A stretch of 64,000 nt of DNA from the NCBI RefSeq assembly GCF_011022235.1, contig NZ_JAAIYP010000004.1, positions 62,001 to 126,000 of the forward strand, read 5' to 3'. The stretch is from Magnetospirillum aberrantis SpK (lineage in GTDB: Bacteria > Pseudomonadota > Alphaproteobacteria > Rhodospirillales > Magnetospirillaceae). A model generated the notes under the pieces. That model made no database searches. It saw only the letters and a program-made list of their open reading frames with translations, and had not been told where the DNA came from. Shown one piece after another: positions 9,270-18,606 of the stretch (position 1 is its first letter; each line of letters begins with the position of its first letter). Made by a program: the position numbers and the translations under genes.

Positions 9270-9956
9270 TCACTCCGGATTGGCCAATTGCAGGATTTCC
9301 GCGCGCAGTTCGGGGATGCCGAGGCCCTTTTCCGAACTGGTGAGAATGAGTGTGGGATGGGCGGCGACATGGTCGGCGATCTCGGTCCGGGTCCGCGCCT
9401 CGACCGCCGCCAGTTCGCTGGCGTTCAGCTTGTCGACCTTGGTCAGCACCACCTGATAGACCACCGCCGCCTTGTCGAGCATGGTCATCATCTCGCGATC
9501 CACGTCCTTGAGGCCGTGACGCGAATCCACCAGCATCAGACAGCGGCGCAGGGTCGGACGGCCGCGCAGATAGCCGTTCACCAGCCGCTTCCAGGCGTCC
9601 ACCTTGTCCTTGGGCGCCTTGGCGAAACCGTAGCCGGGCATGTCGACCATGATCAGCCGGCCCGCCACGTCGAAATAGTTCAGTTCCTGGGTACGGCCCG
9701 GCGTGTTGGAGGTCCGCGCCACCGTGGACCGGCCGCACAAAGCGTTGATCAACGACGACTTGCCGACATTGGAACGCCCGGCGAAGGCGATTTCCGGCAG
9801 ATCGACGGGCGGCAGGCCGTCCAAACCCGCCACGCCGCGCAGGAAGGTCACCTCGCGGGCGAACAGCAGGCGGCCCGCCTCGATCAGCTGGGCCGCCTCT
9901 TCTTCTGGGGAAAGACCGCTCAGGACTTGGCCCCCACCTTGCGCATGATGACCCAT
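9270..9956 (-). CDS. engB: ribosome biogenesis GTPase EngB (YihA/YsxC)
   Basis: A TRAFAC-class GTPase of about 228 residues needed for assembly of the large ribosomal subunit. G motifs are in order: GRSNVGKSS (residues 60-68), [14 protein letters not shown] and TKVDKL. The start is uncertain. The ATG at 9954-9956 overlaps the end of yidC by 37 bases, and a non-ATG start near the yidC stop would give a protein about 12 residues shorter that begins close to [14 protein letters not shown]. The gene sits between yidC and argB and is transcribed with them. Confidence 0.9.
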   Translation of the reverse strand: MGHHAQGGGQVLSGLSPEEEAAQLIEAGRLLFAREVTFLRGVAGLDGLPPVDLPEIAFAGRSNVGKSSLINALCGRSTVARTSNTPGRTQELNYFDVAGRLIMVDMPGYGFAKAPKDKVDAWKRLVNGYLRGRPTLRRCLMLVDSRHGLKDVDREMMTMLDKAAVVYQVVLTKVDKLNASELAAVEARTRTEIADHVAAHPTLILTSSEKGLGIPELRAEILQLANPE

Positions 9957-11650
9957 TGCTGAAGGATCGACAGCGTGTTGGACCACGCCCAATAGATCAC
10001 CAGACCGGCGGCGAAGTTAGCCAGCAGGAAGGTGAAGACGATGGGCAGGAAGCTCATCATGCGGGCCTGGACCGGGTCGGCGGGCTGCGGGTTGAGCTTT
10101 TGCTGCAACCACATGGTCACGCCCATGATCAGCGGCCACACGCCCAGGTGCAGGAACGACGGCAGCACCGCGTTGGCGTCCCACGGGATCAGCCCGAACA
10201 GGTTGAAGATGGTGGTCGGATCGGGCGCCGACAGATCATGGATCCAGCCGACGAACGGCGCATGCCGCATCTCGATGGCGACGAACAGCACCTTGTAGAG
10301 GGCGAAGAACACCGGAATCTGCACCAGCATGGGCAGACACCCCGAAACCGGGCTGACCTTCTCCTTCTTGTAGAGCGCCATCATCTCCTGTTGCAGGCGC
10401 ATCTTGTCGTCAGCGAAACGCTCCTGAAGCTTCTTCATCTCGGGCTGAAGATTCTTCATCTTCGACATCGAGACATAGGATTTGTTGGCCAGCGGGAACA
10501 TGGCCAGCTTGATCAGCACGGTCAGCGCCAGGATGGCCAGCCCCATGTTGCCGAGTGCCGAATGCAGCATCTGCAACAGATAGAGGAACGGCTTGGTGAA
10601 GAACCAGAACCAGCCGAAATCGATGGCATAGGCGAACTTGTCGATGCCCATCTTCTCGCCGTAGGCGTCGAGCAGGTCGACCTGCTTGGCACCCGCGAAC
10701 ATGTGGAAGCCGGCTTCGGCCGAGGCGCCGGGGGCGACAATCAGGCCGGCCCCGGTGAAGTCCACCTGATACTGGTCGCCGTTGGGGCGAACCTGATGCA
10801 CGAAGCGGCCCGAAACCTCGGCCTTCTGGTCGGGGACCAGGGCGGTCAGCCAGTACTTGTCGGTGATGCCGGCCCAGCCGCCCACCGACTTCTCGCGCAC
10901 GGTGCCTTCCTTCTTGAGGTCGTCGTACTTGAATTCCTTGAGCGTGCCGTCGAACACGCCGAGCGGCCCCTCGTGCAGGATGTACATGCCCGAGGTGTGC
11001 GGCGTGCCCAAACGCGAGATCAGGCTGTAGGGATGCAGGGTCACCGGCTTGGTGCCGTAATTCTCGACCCGCTGCTCGATGCCGAACATGTAGTTCTCGT
11101 CCACCGAGAAGGTGCGCACGAAACGCAGCCCCTCGCCGTTGTCCCAGGTCAGCACCACCTTGCCGCCGGGAGCCAGCTCGTCGGAGCCGGGCGCGGCCTG
11201 CCAGACGGTGTCGGGACCGGGCACCTTGGCGACGCCGTCGGCCGGCACCCAGCCGAATTCGGCGTAATAGGGATGCGGACTGCCGGCGGGCGACAGCAGC
11301 ACGATCTCGGGGCTTTCGCGGTCGGTGGCCTCGCGATGTTCGACCAGGGTCAGGTCGTCGAGACGCGCCCCCAAGGTGGCGACCGAGCCGTGCAGCTTGG
11401 GCGTGCGCACCGGAATGCGGCGGCTGGAGGCCAGTGCCTCGGCGCGGGTCTCGGCGGCGGACAGCGCCTTGGCGGCGGCCGGGGCCATGTCGGTCCTGGC
11501 CGTGCCTTCCGGCACCGGCGGCGCCGAACTGGCGGACGCCGCCTCGGGCGCGGGCGCGGGCGGCGGCGCCTTGGGGAACAGCCACTGGAATCCGAACAGG
11601 ATCAGGACCGAGAGGACGATGGCGATAAGGAGGTTGCGCTGTTCGTTCAT
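9920..11650 (-). CDS. yidC: membrane protein insertase YidC
   Basis: A 576-residue inner-membrane insertase that acts alone or with SecYEG. TM1 is at about residues 7-24 (LLIAIVLSVLILFGFQWLF), then a Pro/Ala-rich linker, a large periplasmic beta domain at about 75-350, and the conserved five-helix core from about 365 with KEKVSPVSGCLPMLVQIPVF. Gram-negative YidC has exactly this order. The gene follows yidD by six bases and is translationally linked to engB downstream. Confidence 0.95.
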   Translation of the reverse strand: MNEQRNLLIAIVLSVLILFGFQWLFPKAPPPAPAPEAASASSAPPVPEGTARTDMAPAAAKALSAAETRAEALASSRRIPVRTPKLHGSVATLGARLDDLTLVEHREATDRESPEIVLLSPAGSPHPYYAEFGWVPADGVAKVPGPDTVWQAAPGSDELAPGGKVVLTWDNGEGLRFVRTFSVDENYMFGIEQRVENYGTKPVTLHPYSLISRLGTPHTSGMYILHEGPLGVFDGTLKEFKYDDLKKEGTVREKSVGGWAGITDKYWLTALVPDQKAEVSGRFVHQVRPNGDQYQVDFTGAGLIVAPGASAEAGFHMFAGAKQVDLLDAYGEKMGIDKFAYAIDFGWFWFFTKPFLYLLQMLHSALGNMGLAILALTVLIKLAMFPLANKSYVSMSKMKNLQPEMKKLQERFADDKMRLQQEMMALYKKEKVSPVSGCLPMLVQIPVFFALYKVLFVAIEMRHAPFVGWIHDLSAPDPTTIFNLFGLIPWDANAVLPSFLHLGVWPLIMGVTMWLQQKLNPQPADPVQARMMSFLPIVFTFLLANFAAGLVIYWAWSNTLSILQQWVIMRKVGAKS

Positions 11651-11656
11651 GACATC

Positions 11657-11932
11657 CTAATCCAGGTGCCGGTCGGACGATGAACCGTCCCCGGCCTTGG
11701 TCTTCGCATCCGGTTCGGGGACCGGGTCGTAGCCCCCCTCGTTCCAGGGATGGCAACGGCAAATCCTGCGCACCGCCAGTACCGACCCTTTGACCGCCCC
11801 GTGCTTGGCGATGGCCTCGATGGCATAGGCCGAGCACGAGGGGGTAAAGCGGCACGACGGCGGCAGAACCGGCGAGATCAGCAATTGGTAGGCGCGGATC
11901 AATCCGCGCAACACCATGCCGAGCGGGCTCAT
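11657..11932 (-). CDS. yidD: membrane protein insertion efficiency factor YidD
   Basis: A 91-residue protein that helps YidC-dependent insertion at the inner membrane. The N-terminus is an amphipathic segment ([16 protein letters not shown]), followed by the invariant cysteine-rich YidD core [15 protein letters not shown] and the [15 protein letters not shown] end. A hydrophilic tail of about 20 residues follows. The start overlaps the rnpA stop by four bases (ATGA), and yidC follows after six bases. Confidence 0.94.
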   Translation of the reverse strand: MSPLGMVLRGLIRAYQLLISPVLPPSCRFTPSCSAYAIEAIAKHGAVKGSVLAVRRICRCHPWNEGGYDPVPEPDAKTKAGDGSSSDRHLD

Positions 11933-12390
11933 GGCCGCGCCTCTTCCCCTGCGGCCCGGCCGGAATCGGATTCCGAACGCAAGCCGCCGACACGTTTTAA
12001 CGCGGTTCGCAAATCCTGCAAGAGAAGAGAGTATGGCCGTGCCACGGTTTCCGCCCTGCCGATCACCACGTAATCCAGTCCGGGCCGGGCGGAAGCGGGA
12101 AAAACCTCGTCCACCGCGGCCCTTAGACGACGGCGGGCCCGGTTGCGCGCCACCGCGTTGCCGACCTTTTTCGAGGTGGTGAAGCCGACACGAATCACCA
12201 CGTTTCCCGCCTTTTCCTCACAACACGAAAAGCCGGCGCTTGCGGCGTCGGCTTTCGCGTTGGCGCTGTCCGGGCCCGAAGGCACCGGTGCCGCCTGAAG
12301 GACAAGCCCAGGGGTCGCCCACTTCTTGCGCTGACCGGCGACGCGGAGAAAATCCGCGCGCTTCTTCAGTCGCGCCAGGGTCGCGGGCAT
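11929..12390 (-). CDS. rnpA: ribonuclease P protein component
   Basis: The 153-residue basic protein subunit of RNase P, which processes precursor tRNA 5' ends. It begins [17 protein letters not shown], the typical RnpA N-terminus, and contains the RNA-binding motif RNRARRRLR followed by DYVVIGR. A stretch of about 30 residues (after VLQAAPVP, through SGFSCCEEK-like sequence) lies between the first strand and the [15 protein letters not shown] strand, making the protein longer than the usual 115-130. The ATG at 12388-12390 was chosen because upstream sequence runs into rpmH. It follows rpmH by 16 bases. Confidence 0.92.
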   Translation of the reverse strand: MPATLARLKKRADFLRVAGQRKKWATPGLVLQAAPVPSGPDSANAKADAASAGFSCCEEKAGNVVIRVGFTTSKKVGNAVARNRARRRLRAAVDEVFPASARPGLDYVVIGRAETVARPYSLLLQDLRTALKRVGGLRSESDSGRAAGEEARP

Positions 12391-12406
12391 CCCCGTCCGT
12401 CGGGGC

Positions 12407-12541
12407 TTAGGCCGAGAGGCGCTTGCGGCCCTTGGAACGGCGGGTGGCGATGACCTTGCGGCCGCCGACGGTGGCCATACGGGCGCGGAAGCCATGACGG
12501 CGGGCGCGGACGAGCTTGGACGGCTGGTAGGTGCGCTTCAC
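12407..12541 (-). CDS. rpmH: 50S ribosomal protein L34
   Basis: A 44-residue ribosomal protein. The product is [19 protein letters not shown] onward to SKGRKRLSA, which matches L34 almost residue for residue. Translation begins at GTG (12539-12541), as the only start in register with the conserved N-terminus. It is first in the rpmH-rnpA-yidD-yidC-engB-argB operon, and a strong promoter lies about 65 bases upstream. Confidence 0.95.
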   Translation of the reverse strand: MKRTYQPSKLVRARRHGFRARMATVGGRKVIATRRSKGRKRLSA

Positions 12542-12606
12542 GACGAGGTACTCCAAAATAAAATGCGGTCGGGCCCGCGTTCGCAGGCCGAAAACGGGAG
12601 CGGTGC

Positions 12607-12635
12607 TTATAATCCGAGTCGACGGGTGGAGTCAA
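12607..12635 (-). promoter_or_regulatory. sigma-70-type promoter of the rpmH operon
   Basis: On the minus strand TTGACT (12635-12630) and TTATAA (12612-12607) are separated by 17 bases. This near-consensus pair is in the correct orientation for rpmH, which starts about 65 bases further on. The divergent methyltransferase gene begins at 12724. Confidence 0.75.
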
Positions 12636-12723
12636 ACTTCGTGTTTCGGCCGACCTACGGAATACCCCAGGTTACGACTAAAGCCGGGTGCGCTATGGTA
12701 TGACCGGAGAGACGGAGAACCGC

Positions 12724-13491
12724 ATGCCCTGGGACCCTACTTTATATTCGGCATTCGCCCAACCGCGCCTGCGCCCGGCGCTGGACCTTCTGTCGCGCGT
12801 CGATGCCGAACACCCGCACACGGTGGCCGACCTGGGTTGCGGCACCGGCAACGTCACCCGCATCCTGGCCGACCGCTGGCACGACGCCAGCGTGTGGGGC
12901 GTCGATTCCTCGCCCGAGATGCTGAACGCCGCCGCCCTGCCCCCCAGCCGCATTCGCTGGGTCCAGGCCGACGTCGCCCAATGGGTTCCCGAACGCCCCG
13001 TCGACGTGCTGTTTTCCAACGCCGTGCTGCAATGGCTGGACAACCACGACACGCTGTTGCCGCACCTGTTCGCCCAACTGGCGCCGCGCGGCGTCCTGGC
13101 CATCCAGATGCCGCACAATCACTATGCCGCAAGCCACGCGGTCATGGCCGACACGGTCGAGGCCGGCCCCTGGGCCGCCCGCCTGCGCCCCCTGATCCGC
13201 CGCTTCCCGGTACACGACCCCGACTTCTATTATGACGTGCTGGGCCCGCTGGCGGCCTCGCTGGACATCTGGGAAACCGAATACCTTCACGTTCTGGAGG
13301 GCGACAACCCGGTGGTCAAGTGGACCATGGGCACGTCGCTGCGGCCGTTGCTCGACGCGCTCGACGAACCCGAGCGGAGCGAGTTCCTGAGCGAGTATTC
13401 CCGCCGGGTCGCCGACGCCTATCCGGCCCACGCCGACGGCAGGACCCTGTTCCCGTTTCGCCGGCTGTTCCTGGTCGCCAAGGCGAGATAA
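12724..13491 (+). CDS. tam: trans-aconitate 2-methyltransferase-type SAM methyltransferase
   Basis: A 255-residue class I SAM-dependent methyltransferase. MPWDPTLYSAFAQPRLRPA at the N-terminus and VADLGCGTGNVT at about residues 35-46 (SAM loop) match the Tam family, which methylates trans-aconitate to detoxify this aconitase inhibitor. VDVLFSNAVLQWLDNH resembles Tam motif IV. The ATG at 12724 is chosen over one at 12700 because GGAGAGACGGAG lies just upstream and Tam proteins start MxWDP. A single gene divergent from rpmH. Confidence 0.85.
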   Translation: MPWDPTLYSAFAQPRLRPALDLLSRVDAEHPHTVADLGCGTGNVTRILADRWHDASVWGVDSSPEMLNAAALPPSRIRWVQADVAQWVPERPVDVLFSNAVLQWLDNHDTLLPHLFAQLAPRGVLAIQMPHNHYAASHAVMADTVEAGPWAARLRPLIRRFPVHDPDFYYDVLGPLAASLDIWETEYLHVLEGDNPVVKWTMGTSLRPLLDALDEPERSEFLSEYSRRVADAYPAHADGRTLFPFRRLFLVAKAR

Positions 13492-13565
13492 CCCGGCTTC
13501 CGTATCATTACGGAAACGACGTCCCCAGCCTTAAGCCGCGCCGGATTCCATGCCATGGTGGCGCC

Positions 13566-15398
13566 ATGAACGCCGAACTCGCCCTGGTTCTCGCCTTCCT
13601 GGCCGCCGCGATCATCATGTTTTCCGTCAACCGGCCGCGCATGGACGCGGTGGCGTTGATCATGATGGTCGCCCTGCCCCTGACCGGCATCATCACCATG
13701 GCCGAGGCGCTGGCCGGGTTTTCCGATCCCAGCGTCGTCCTGATCGCCGCGCTGTTCGTCATCGGCGAGGGATTGGTGCGAACCGGCGTCGCCCAGCGCC
13801 TGGGCGACTGGCTGATCCGCAAGGCCGGGCGGACCGAGAACCGCCTGCTCTGCCTGCTGATGGCGGTGGTGACGGCCATCGGTTCGGTGATGAGCTCGAC
13901 CGGCGTCGTCGCCATCTTCGTGCCGGTGGTGTTGCGGGTGGCGCAAAACGCCGGACTGGCGGCCGGCCGGCTGATGATGCCGCTCAGCGTGGCGGCGCTG
14001 ATCAGCGGCATGATGACCCTGGTGGCGACACCGCCCAATCTGGTGGTCCACGCCGAATTGATCCGCAACGGGTTCGACGGCTTCGACTTTTTCGCCTTCA
14101 CACCGTTCGGGGTGCCGATCCTGGCCCTCGGCATCGTCTACATGATTTTCGCCCGCCGCTGGCTGTCGGCGCGGCGAACCGACGCCAACGCCCCCTCCCG
14201 GCCGCGTCTGGCCGACTGGGTCGAACGCTACCAGTTGGGCGAACGCGAATACCGGCTGCGGGTCAGCGCCGCCTCACCGATGATCGGCCGCAAACTCGAG
14301 GAACTGGACTTGCGCGCCACCTCGGGCGTCAACATGGTCGCCATCGAACACGACCGCCGGCTGGGTGAACGGTTCGTCAGCCCGACCGCCCACACCCGGC
14401 TTCAGGCCGGCGACGTGCTGTACCTCGACCTGTTTTCCCCAAACGTCGACATCGACGCGGTGGCCCGCCGCTACCGCCTGGAAAAGCTGGAACTGAGTGG
14501 GACCTATTTCTCGGATCGCACCCAGGAAATCGGCATGGTCGAGGTCATGGTGCCGCAAACCTCGGCGCTGATCGGCAAGACCGTGGCCGGTGCACGCTTC
14601 CGTTCGGAATTCGGTTTACATGTGATCGGCCTGCAACGGGGCGGCGTTCCCCATCCCGGCAGCGTACTTGAACGTCACCTGCGGCTGGGCGACACCTTGT
14701 TGCTGATCGGACCGTGGAAGGCCATCCGCCGCCTGAGGACGGAATCGAAGGACATGGTGGTGCTTGACCTGCCGGTGGAGTTCGATCAGGTGGTGCCGGC
14801 GGCGGCACGCGCGCCTTTCGCCCTTTTGGCGCTGGCGGTGGTGGTCGGACTGATGGTCGGGGGCGTTGTCCCCAACGTTCAGGCCGCGCTGATCGGCTGT
14901 TTGCTGCTGGGACTGTTCAAATGCATCGACTTCAACGCCGCCTATCGTTCGATCCACTGGCAAAGCCTGGTGCTGATCGTCGGCATGCTGCCGTTCTCGT
15001 TGGCGCTGCAACGTACCGGCGGCGTCGAGATGGCGGCCGGCATGCTGCTCGACGCGGTCGGGAACTCCAGCCCGCATGCCGTGCTGGCCGCTTTGTTCGC
15101 GGTTACGGCATTGTTCGGACTGTTCATCTCCAACACCGCCACCGCGGTCCTGATGGCGCCGGTGGCGCTGGCGGTGGCCCGCGAATTGGGCGCCTCGCCC
15201 TATCCCTTCGCCATGATCGTGGCGCTGGCCGCCTCGGCGGCGTTCATGACCCCGGTGTCGTCGCCGGTCAACACCTTGGTCATCGGACCGGGCAACTACA
15301 CCTTCGGTGATTTCGTGCGGGTCGGCGTCCCGTTCACAATCATGGTGATGGCGCTGTGCGTGGCCATGGTGCCGGTGCTGTTCCCGTTCACGCCGTGA
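13566..15398 (+). CDS. SLC13-family transporter with two cytoplasmic TrkA_C domains
   Basis: A 610-residue inner-membrane carrier. N-terminal hydrophobic helices occupy about residues 1-200 with the conserved SSTGVVAIFVPVV and LVATPPNLVVHAE segments of the DASS/SLC13 fold. Two regulatory TrkA_C-like domains follow at about 215-300 and 310-395 (MIGRKLEELDLR, ALIGKTVAGARFR). A second helical half runs from about 415 to the end, with SNTATAVLMAPVALAVA and MTPVSSPVNTLVIGPGNY. The family moves sulfate, dicarboxylates or tellurite with sodium or protons; substrate is not predictable here. It ends 11 bp inside the convergent small gene. Confidence 0.85.
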   Translation: MNAELALVLAFLAAAIIMFSVNRPRMDAVALIMMVALPLTGIITMAEALAGFSDPSVVLIAALFVIGEGLVRTGVAQRLGDWLIRKAGRTENRLLCLLMAVVTAIGSVMSSTGVVAIFVPVVLRVAQNAGLAAGRLMMPLSVAALISGMMTLVATPPNLVVHAELIRNGFDGFDFFAFTPFGVPILALGIVYMIFARRWLSARRTDANAPSRPRLADWVERYQLGEREYRLRVSAASPMIGRKLEELDLRATSGVNMVAIEHDRRLGERFVSPTAHTRLQAGDVLYLDLFSPNVDIDAVARRYRLEKLELSGTYFSDRTQEIGMVEVMVPQTSALIGKTVAGARFRSEFGLHVIGLQRGGVPHPGSVLERHLRLGDTLLLIGPWKAIRRLRTESKDMVVLDLPVEFDQVVPAAARAPFALLALAVVVGLMVGGVVPNVQAALIGCLLLGLFKCIDFNAAYRSIHWQSLVLIVGMLPFSLALQRTGGVEMAAGMLLDAVGNSSPHAVLAALFAVTALFGLFISNTATAVLMAPVALAVARELGASPYPFAMIVALAASAAFMTPVSSPVNTLVIGPGNYTFGDFVRVGVPFTIMVMALCVAMVPVLFPFTP

Positions 15399-15633
15399 CG
15401 TCCAAACCCTGACGGTCCAGCCGTTCGACGTCGTCGGCCAGCGCCCCGGCCTGGGCGGCGTCGCCGCGCCGGGCCGCGACCTCGGCCGCCTGGGCCAGGC
15501 TTTCCACCTGCATCTGCTTGCGCAGCGCTCGCGACTTGGCGGCGGATTCGGCCACCTCGCCGCGGGCAGCGGCAAGATTGGCCAAAAGGTCGGCCGCGTT
15601 AGGCGGCGCCTTGGAGGGAATGGACGCGGACAT
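15388..15633 (-). CDS. small helical hypothetical protein
   Basis: An 81-residue protein, Ala-rich and predicted helical (AADLLANLAAARGEVAESA, QAAEVAARRGDAAQA), without signal peptide or membrane segment. No family is recognised. Its ATG (15631-15633) lacks a good ribosome site, which lowers confidence. It converges on the SLC13 gene and overlaps its last 11 bases. Heptad-like spacing of Leu and Ala would suit a small coiled coil. Confidence 0.5.
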   Translation of the reverse strand: MSASIPSKAPPNAADLLANLAAARGEVAESAAKSRALRKQMQVESLAQAAEVAARRGDAAQAGALADDVERLDRQGLDVTA

Positions 15634-15809
15634 GGGAGTACACTACCACAAGCACGGGACGGATAAGCCCGGAATCAGTCTCCGACCGCCCGCAGTCCCG
15701 AGGGCGAACCCACAAGACCAGCAGCTCATGTGCCCGCGGCTGTCCTGGCGTAGAGGCACGAAATCCGGCCTAAAGCCGGAACCGACACTGACTTCACGAA
15801 GGAGGAAAT

Positions 15810-15884
15810 TGGCTGGGGCGGCAGGATTCGAACCTACGAATGGCGGTACCAAAAACCGCTGCCTTACCGCTTGGCGACGCCCCA
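15810..15884 (-). tRNA. tRNA-Gln (anticodon UUG)
   Basis: A 75-base tRNA on the minus strand. The acceptor stem TGGGGCG pairs with CGCCCCA and CCA is encoded (15810-15812). The anticodon loop TTTTGGT gives anticodon TTG, flanked by the stem GCGGT/ACCGC. The T-arm carries GGTTCGAATCC. It is 62 bases downstream of ispE on the same strand and has its own promoter. A short hairpin TCCGGC-N5-GCCGGA downstream at 15764-15780, followed by ATTTC on the minus strand, may end it. Confidence 0.95.
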
Positions 15885-15897
15885 GCAGGGAGGACGC

Positions 15898-15926
15898 ACC
15901 ATAAAAGGTTCGTGCGAGGGTTTCAA
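15898..15926 (-). promoter_or_regulatory. promoter of tRNA-Gln
   Basis: On the minus strand TTGAAA (15926-15921) and TATGGT (15903-15898) are separated by 17 bases. The -10 element ends 14 bases before the mature tRNA 5' end, so transcription would start a few bases before the tRNA. It lies between the ispE stop and the tRNA. Confidence 0.65.
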
Positions 15927-15946
15927 CGGGGTTTCGTAGACTTTTT

Positions 15947-16816
15947 TCAGTCCAGCAACGGTGCCGCCGCCACCCACCAGCCGGGCTGGCTCGCGCTCAC
16001 AGCCGCCGCGGCCGTCTCGGCGGCGGGGCGGTCGCCGAACAGACCGAAACAGGTGGCCCCGGAACCGGACATGCGCACCAACAGGCAGTCCGGTTGCGCG
16101 GCGATGGTGGCCAGGACGTCGGCCACCATCGGCTCCAGGGCAATGGCCGCCGGGGTCAGATCGTTGCGCCGCGCCGCCAACGCGACTGCCAGGGCGCGAG
16201 CGTCGGCCGGCGGCTCGGTTAGGGGGGCGGGCGCGGAAAAATCGCCGGAGCGCGCCTTGAACACCTGGGGCGTCGACAGCGGCCGGCGCGGGTTGACCAG
16301 CACCAGCCAAGCCGGCGGCAGGGCAGGAGCCGCCTCCAGGCGTTCGCCCACGCCAGCCATGGCGGTTGGACGCCCCCTCAGGCATACCGGAACGTCGGCA
16401 CCCAACCGCAATCCCACGGCACGCAGATCGCTTTCGGAAATCGACAGCCCCCACAACCGGACCAATGCCCGCAAGGTGGCGGCGGCATCGGCCGAGCCGC
16501 CGCCGATGCCGGCGGCCACCGGCAAACGCTTGGTCAAGGTGATGCGCGCTCCGGCCGTCACTCCGGCATGTCCGGCCAACAGGCGCGCCGCACGCAAGAC
16601 GATGTTGTCGTCGCCGACATCCACCATCAGGGCGGCGGCCGTGGGGCCGTCCACGCTCAAGGAAAACTCGGGCGCCGGTTCGACCGCGACGGTGTCGCCC
16701 ATGCCGACGAACACCACCAGACTGTCGAGCAGATGATAGCCGTCCGCCCGCTTACCGGTGACGTGCAGGTACAGGTTGACCTTGGCCGGCGCCTCGACAG
16801 CCGACACCATGGTCAT
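15947..16816 (-). CDS. ispE: 4-diphosphocytidyl-2-C-methyl-D-erythritol kinase
   Basis: A 289-residue GHMP kinase of the MEP isoprenoid pathway. The N-terminal [12 protein letters not shown] and the ATP-binding glycine loop [14 protein letters not shown] (near residue 105) are diagnostic of IspE, as is the C-terminal [12 protein letters not shown]. The ATG at 16814-16816 overlaps the stop of the TPR lipoprotein gene by ATGA. An alternative in-frame ATG lies two codons later. Confidence 0.94.
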   Translation of the reverse strand: MTMVSAVEAPAKVNLYLHVTGKRADGYHLLDSLVVFVGMGDTVAVEPAPEFSLSVDGPTAAALMVDVGDDNIVLRAARLLAGHAGVTAGARITLTKRLPVAAGIGGGSADAAATLRALVRLWGLSISESDLRAVGLRLGADVPVCLRGRPTAMAGVGERLEAAPALPPAWLVLVNPRRPLSTPQVFKARSGDFSAPAPLTEPPADARALAVALAARRNDLTPAAIALEPMVADVLATIAAQPDCLLVRMSGSGATCFGLFGDRPAAETAAAAVSASQPGWWVAAAPLLD

Positions 16817-18555
16817 TTCGACAACGGCACGGCCGGCAACGTCCCGCTCCGTACCTTTTCCTCGAGGGTTTCGAGCATCTCGGCCTCGGGTTCGAGCGAC
16901 AGCGCCCGTTTCCATTGGAAGTTGGCTTCGGGGAAACGGCCGACCTGGAAATAGGCGTCGCCGAGATGGTCGTTGATGGTCGGGTCCTCGGGCTTCAACT
17001 CGACGGCACGCTCCAGCGCCTTGACCGCCCCTTGGAACTCGCCCATGCGGTAAAGCGCCCACCCCAGGGAATCGACGATGGCACCGTCGCGCGGACGCAA
17101 GGTCACCGCCTTTTCGATCATGGCCCGCGCCTCGGCCAGATGCATGCCCTTGTCGATCCAGGAATAGCCGAGATAGTTGAGCACATCCGGCTGGTCGGGC
17201 CGCAATTCCAGCGCCTTTTGGAAATCGGCTTCGGCCTTGGACCATTCCCCCGAGCGTTCGTAGGCGATGCCCCGACTGTAAAGCAGCGGCCAATGGTGGG
17301 ACGCCAGTTGTGGAACACGGCGGATGGCCGCGTCATAGGCGGTCGCGGCATCGGCGAAACGTTGCTGGCGGCGCAGGATGTCGCCCTTGGTCACCAGCGC
17401 GTCCAAACCATCGGGCCGTTCACGAGCCAAGACGTCGAGGTTGCGCAACGCCGCCTCGGTCTGCCCCATCTCTTCGAGATTCATCGCCACACGCAAGCGG
17501 CCGAACTCGGCCACCGGCGACGTGGCGGGAATGGCCTGATAGGCGGCGTTGCCTTCGGCGTAACGCCCCTGCGACGACAAGATGTCCGCCACGTTCATGT
17601 GGGCCAGGGCGAAATCGGGCCGCAACGCCAAGGTCAACCGCGAGAACACCATGGCCATGTCGAGCGCGCCGCCCTGACGCATCAGCGAGCCCATGTCGAA
17701 CAAGGCTTCGGCCATGCCGGCGGAAGCGTCGGGGACGGTGCGCGGGATTGACCTGTCCTGCGCCAGCAACCGGCCGCCGTCGATCAGCAAGGTGTCGGGA
17801 TGTTCACCGAGATAGCGGTCATAGAGCGCCTTGGCCTGTTCCGGCCGCCCCGCCCGCTGGTGGAATGCCCCGGCCGCTTCGACCAGACGGATCGACGCCT
17901 GGCCGTCCAACGCCTGAAGATAGGCGGCATCGGCGGCATCGGCCCGACCGGCGAGGTCGTTGATCAATCCGGCATGATAGGCCCGCATGGGCTCCAGCCC
18001 CTGGACCGCACTCAACGCGGCCAGCGATTCCAATGCCGGGTCGATCTGGCCGGCGCCCACCTTGCTCCATGCCACCAGCAACGGCGACAGGAAACCGAAC
18101 ACCCCCCGTTTGGGAAGTGCCGAGAAATATTTTTCCGATTGTTCGAAATGACCGTCGCGAGCCGCCCGCAACCCGGCCACCAGCAACGGCAACGGCGCGT
18201 CGGAATCGAAATCCAGCAACCGTTCGGCCAGGGGCATGGCCTGTTCCAGCCGGCCTTCGGCCACCATCAGGGTGAACGCCCGCTGCAACAGGTCGGCGTT
18301 GTCGGGATCGTATTTCAGCGCCGCCGTATAATAGTCCGCCGCCGCGCGGGTGTCACCCTCGGCCTGGGCCAGACGGCCGGCAAGATAGGCGCTGAGCGCC
18401 GTACGGCCGAGGATGCCCTCCCCCTGTTCCGCCACCGGACCGGAAGCGGCCCCAGGATGAGAGGAGCACGCGGCCACCAGACCCGCCCCGACCAGAACCG
18501 TTCCCAGGGCCAGAGCGGCTGTCCGCCGCCCCGCCCATATGCGCCAACTCGCCAT
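16813..18555 (-). CDS. TPR-repeat lipoprotein
   Basis: A protein of 580 residues. The N-terminus [20 protein letters not shown] leads to GAGLVAAC, a lipoprotein signal with the modified Cys at about residue 30, so it should be membrane-anchored and face the periplasm. The rest is tandem helical repeats of the tetratricopeptide type, clear in [20 protein letters not shown], in [20 protein letters not shown] and in [20 protein letters not shown]. Start choice is between this ATG and one seven codons upstream. TPR proteins scaffold complexes; the partner is unknown. The order ETF-QO, TPR protein, ispE suggests a shared transcript. Confidence 0.85.
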   Translation of the reverse strand: MASWRIWAGRRTAALALGTVLVGAGLVAACSSHPGAASGPVAEQGEGILGRTALSAYLAGRLAQAEGDTRAAADYYTAALKYDPDNADLLQRAFTLMVAEGRLEQAMPLAERLLDFDSDAPLPLLVAGLRAARDGHFEQSEKYFSALPKRGVFGFLSPLLVAWSKVGAGQIDPALESLAALSAVQGLEPMRAYHAGLINDLAGRADAADAAYLQALDGQASIRLVEAAGAFHQRAGRPEQAKALYDRYLGEHPDTLLIDGGRLLAQDRSIPRTVPDASAGMAEALFDMGSLMRQGGALDMAMVFSRLTLALRPDFALAHMNVADILSSQGRYAEGNAAYQAIPATSPVAEFGRLRVAMNLEEMGQTEAALRNLDVLARERPDGLDALVTKGDILRRQQRFADAATAYDAAIRRVPQLASHHWPLLYSRGIAYERSGEWSKAEADFQKALELRPDQPDVLNYLGYSWIDKGMHLAEARAMIEKAVTLRPRDGAIVDSLGWALYRMGEFQGAVKALERAVELKPEDPTINDHLGDAYFQVGRFPEANFQWKRALSLEPEAEMLETLEEKVRSGTLPAVPLSK

Positions 18556-18606
18556 GTTCACCCGTTCGACACCCATTCAAATGCAGGGAGCCGAACGGCT
18601 CCCACC

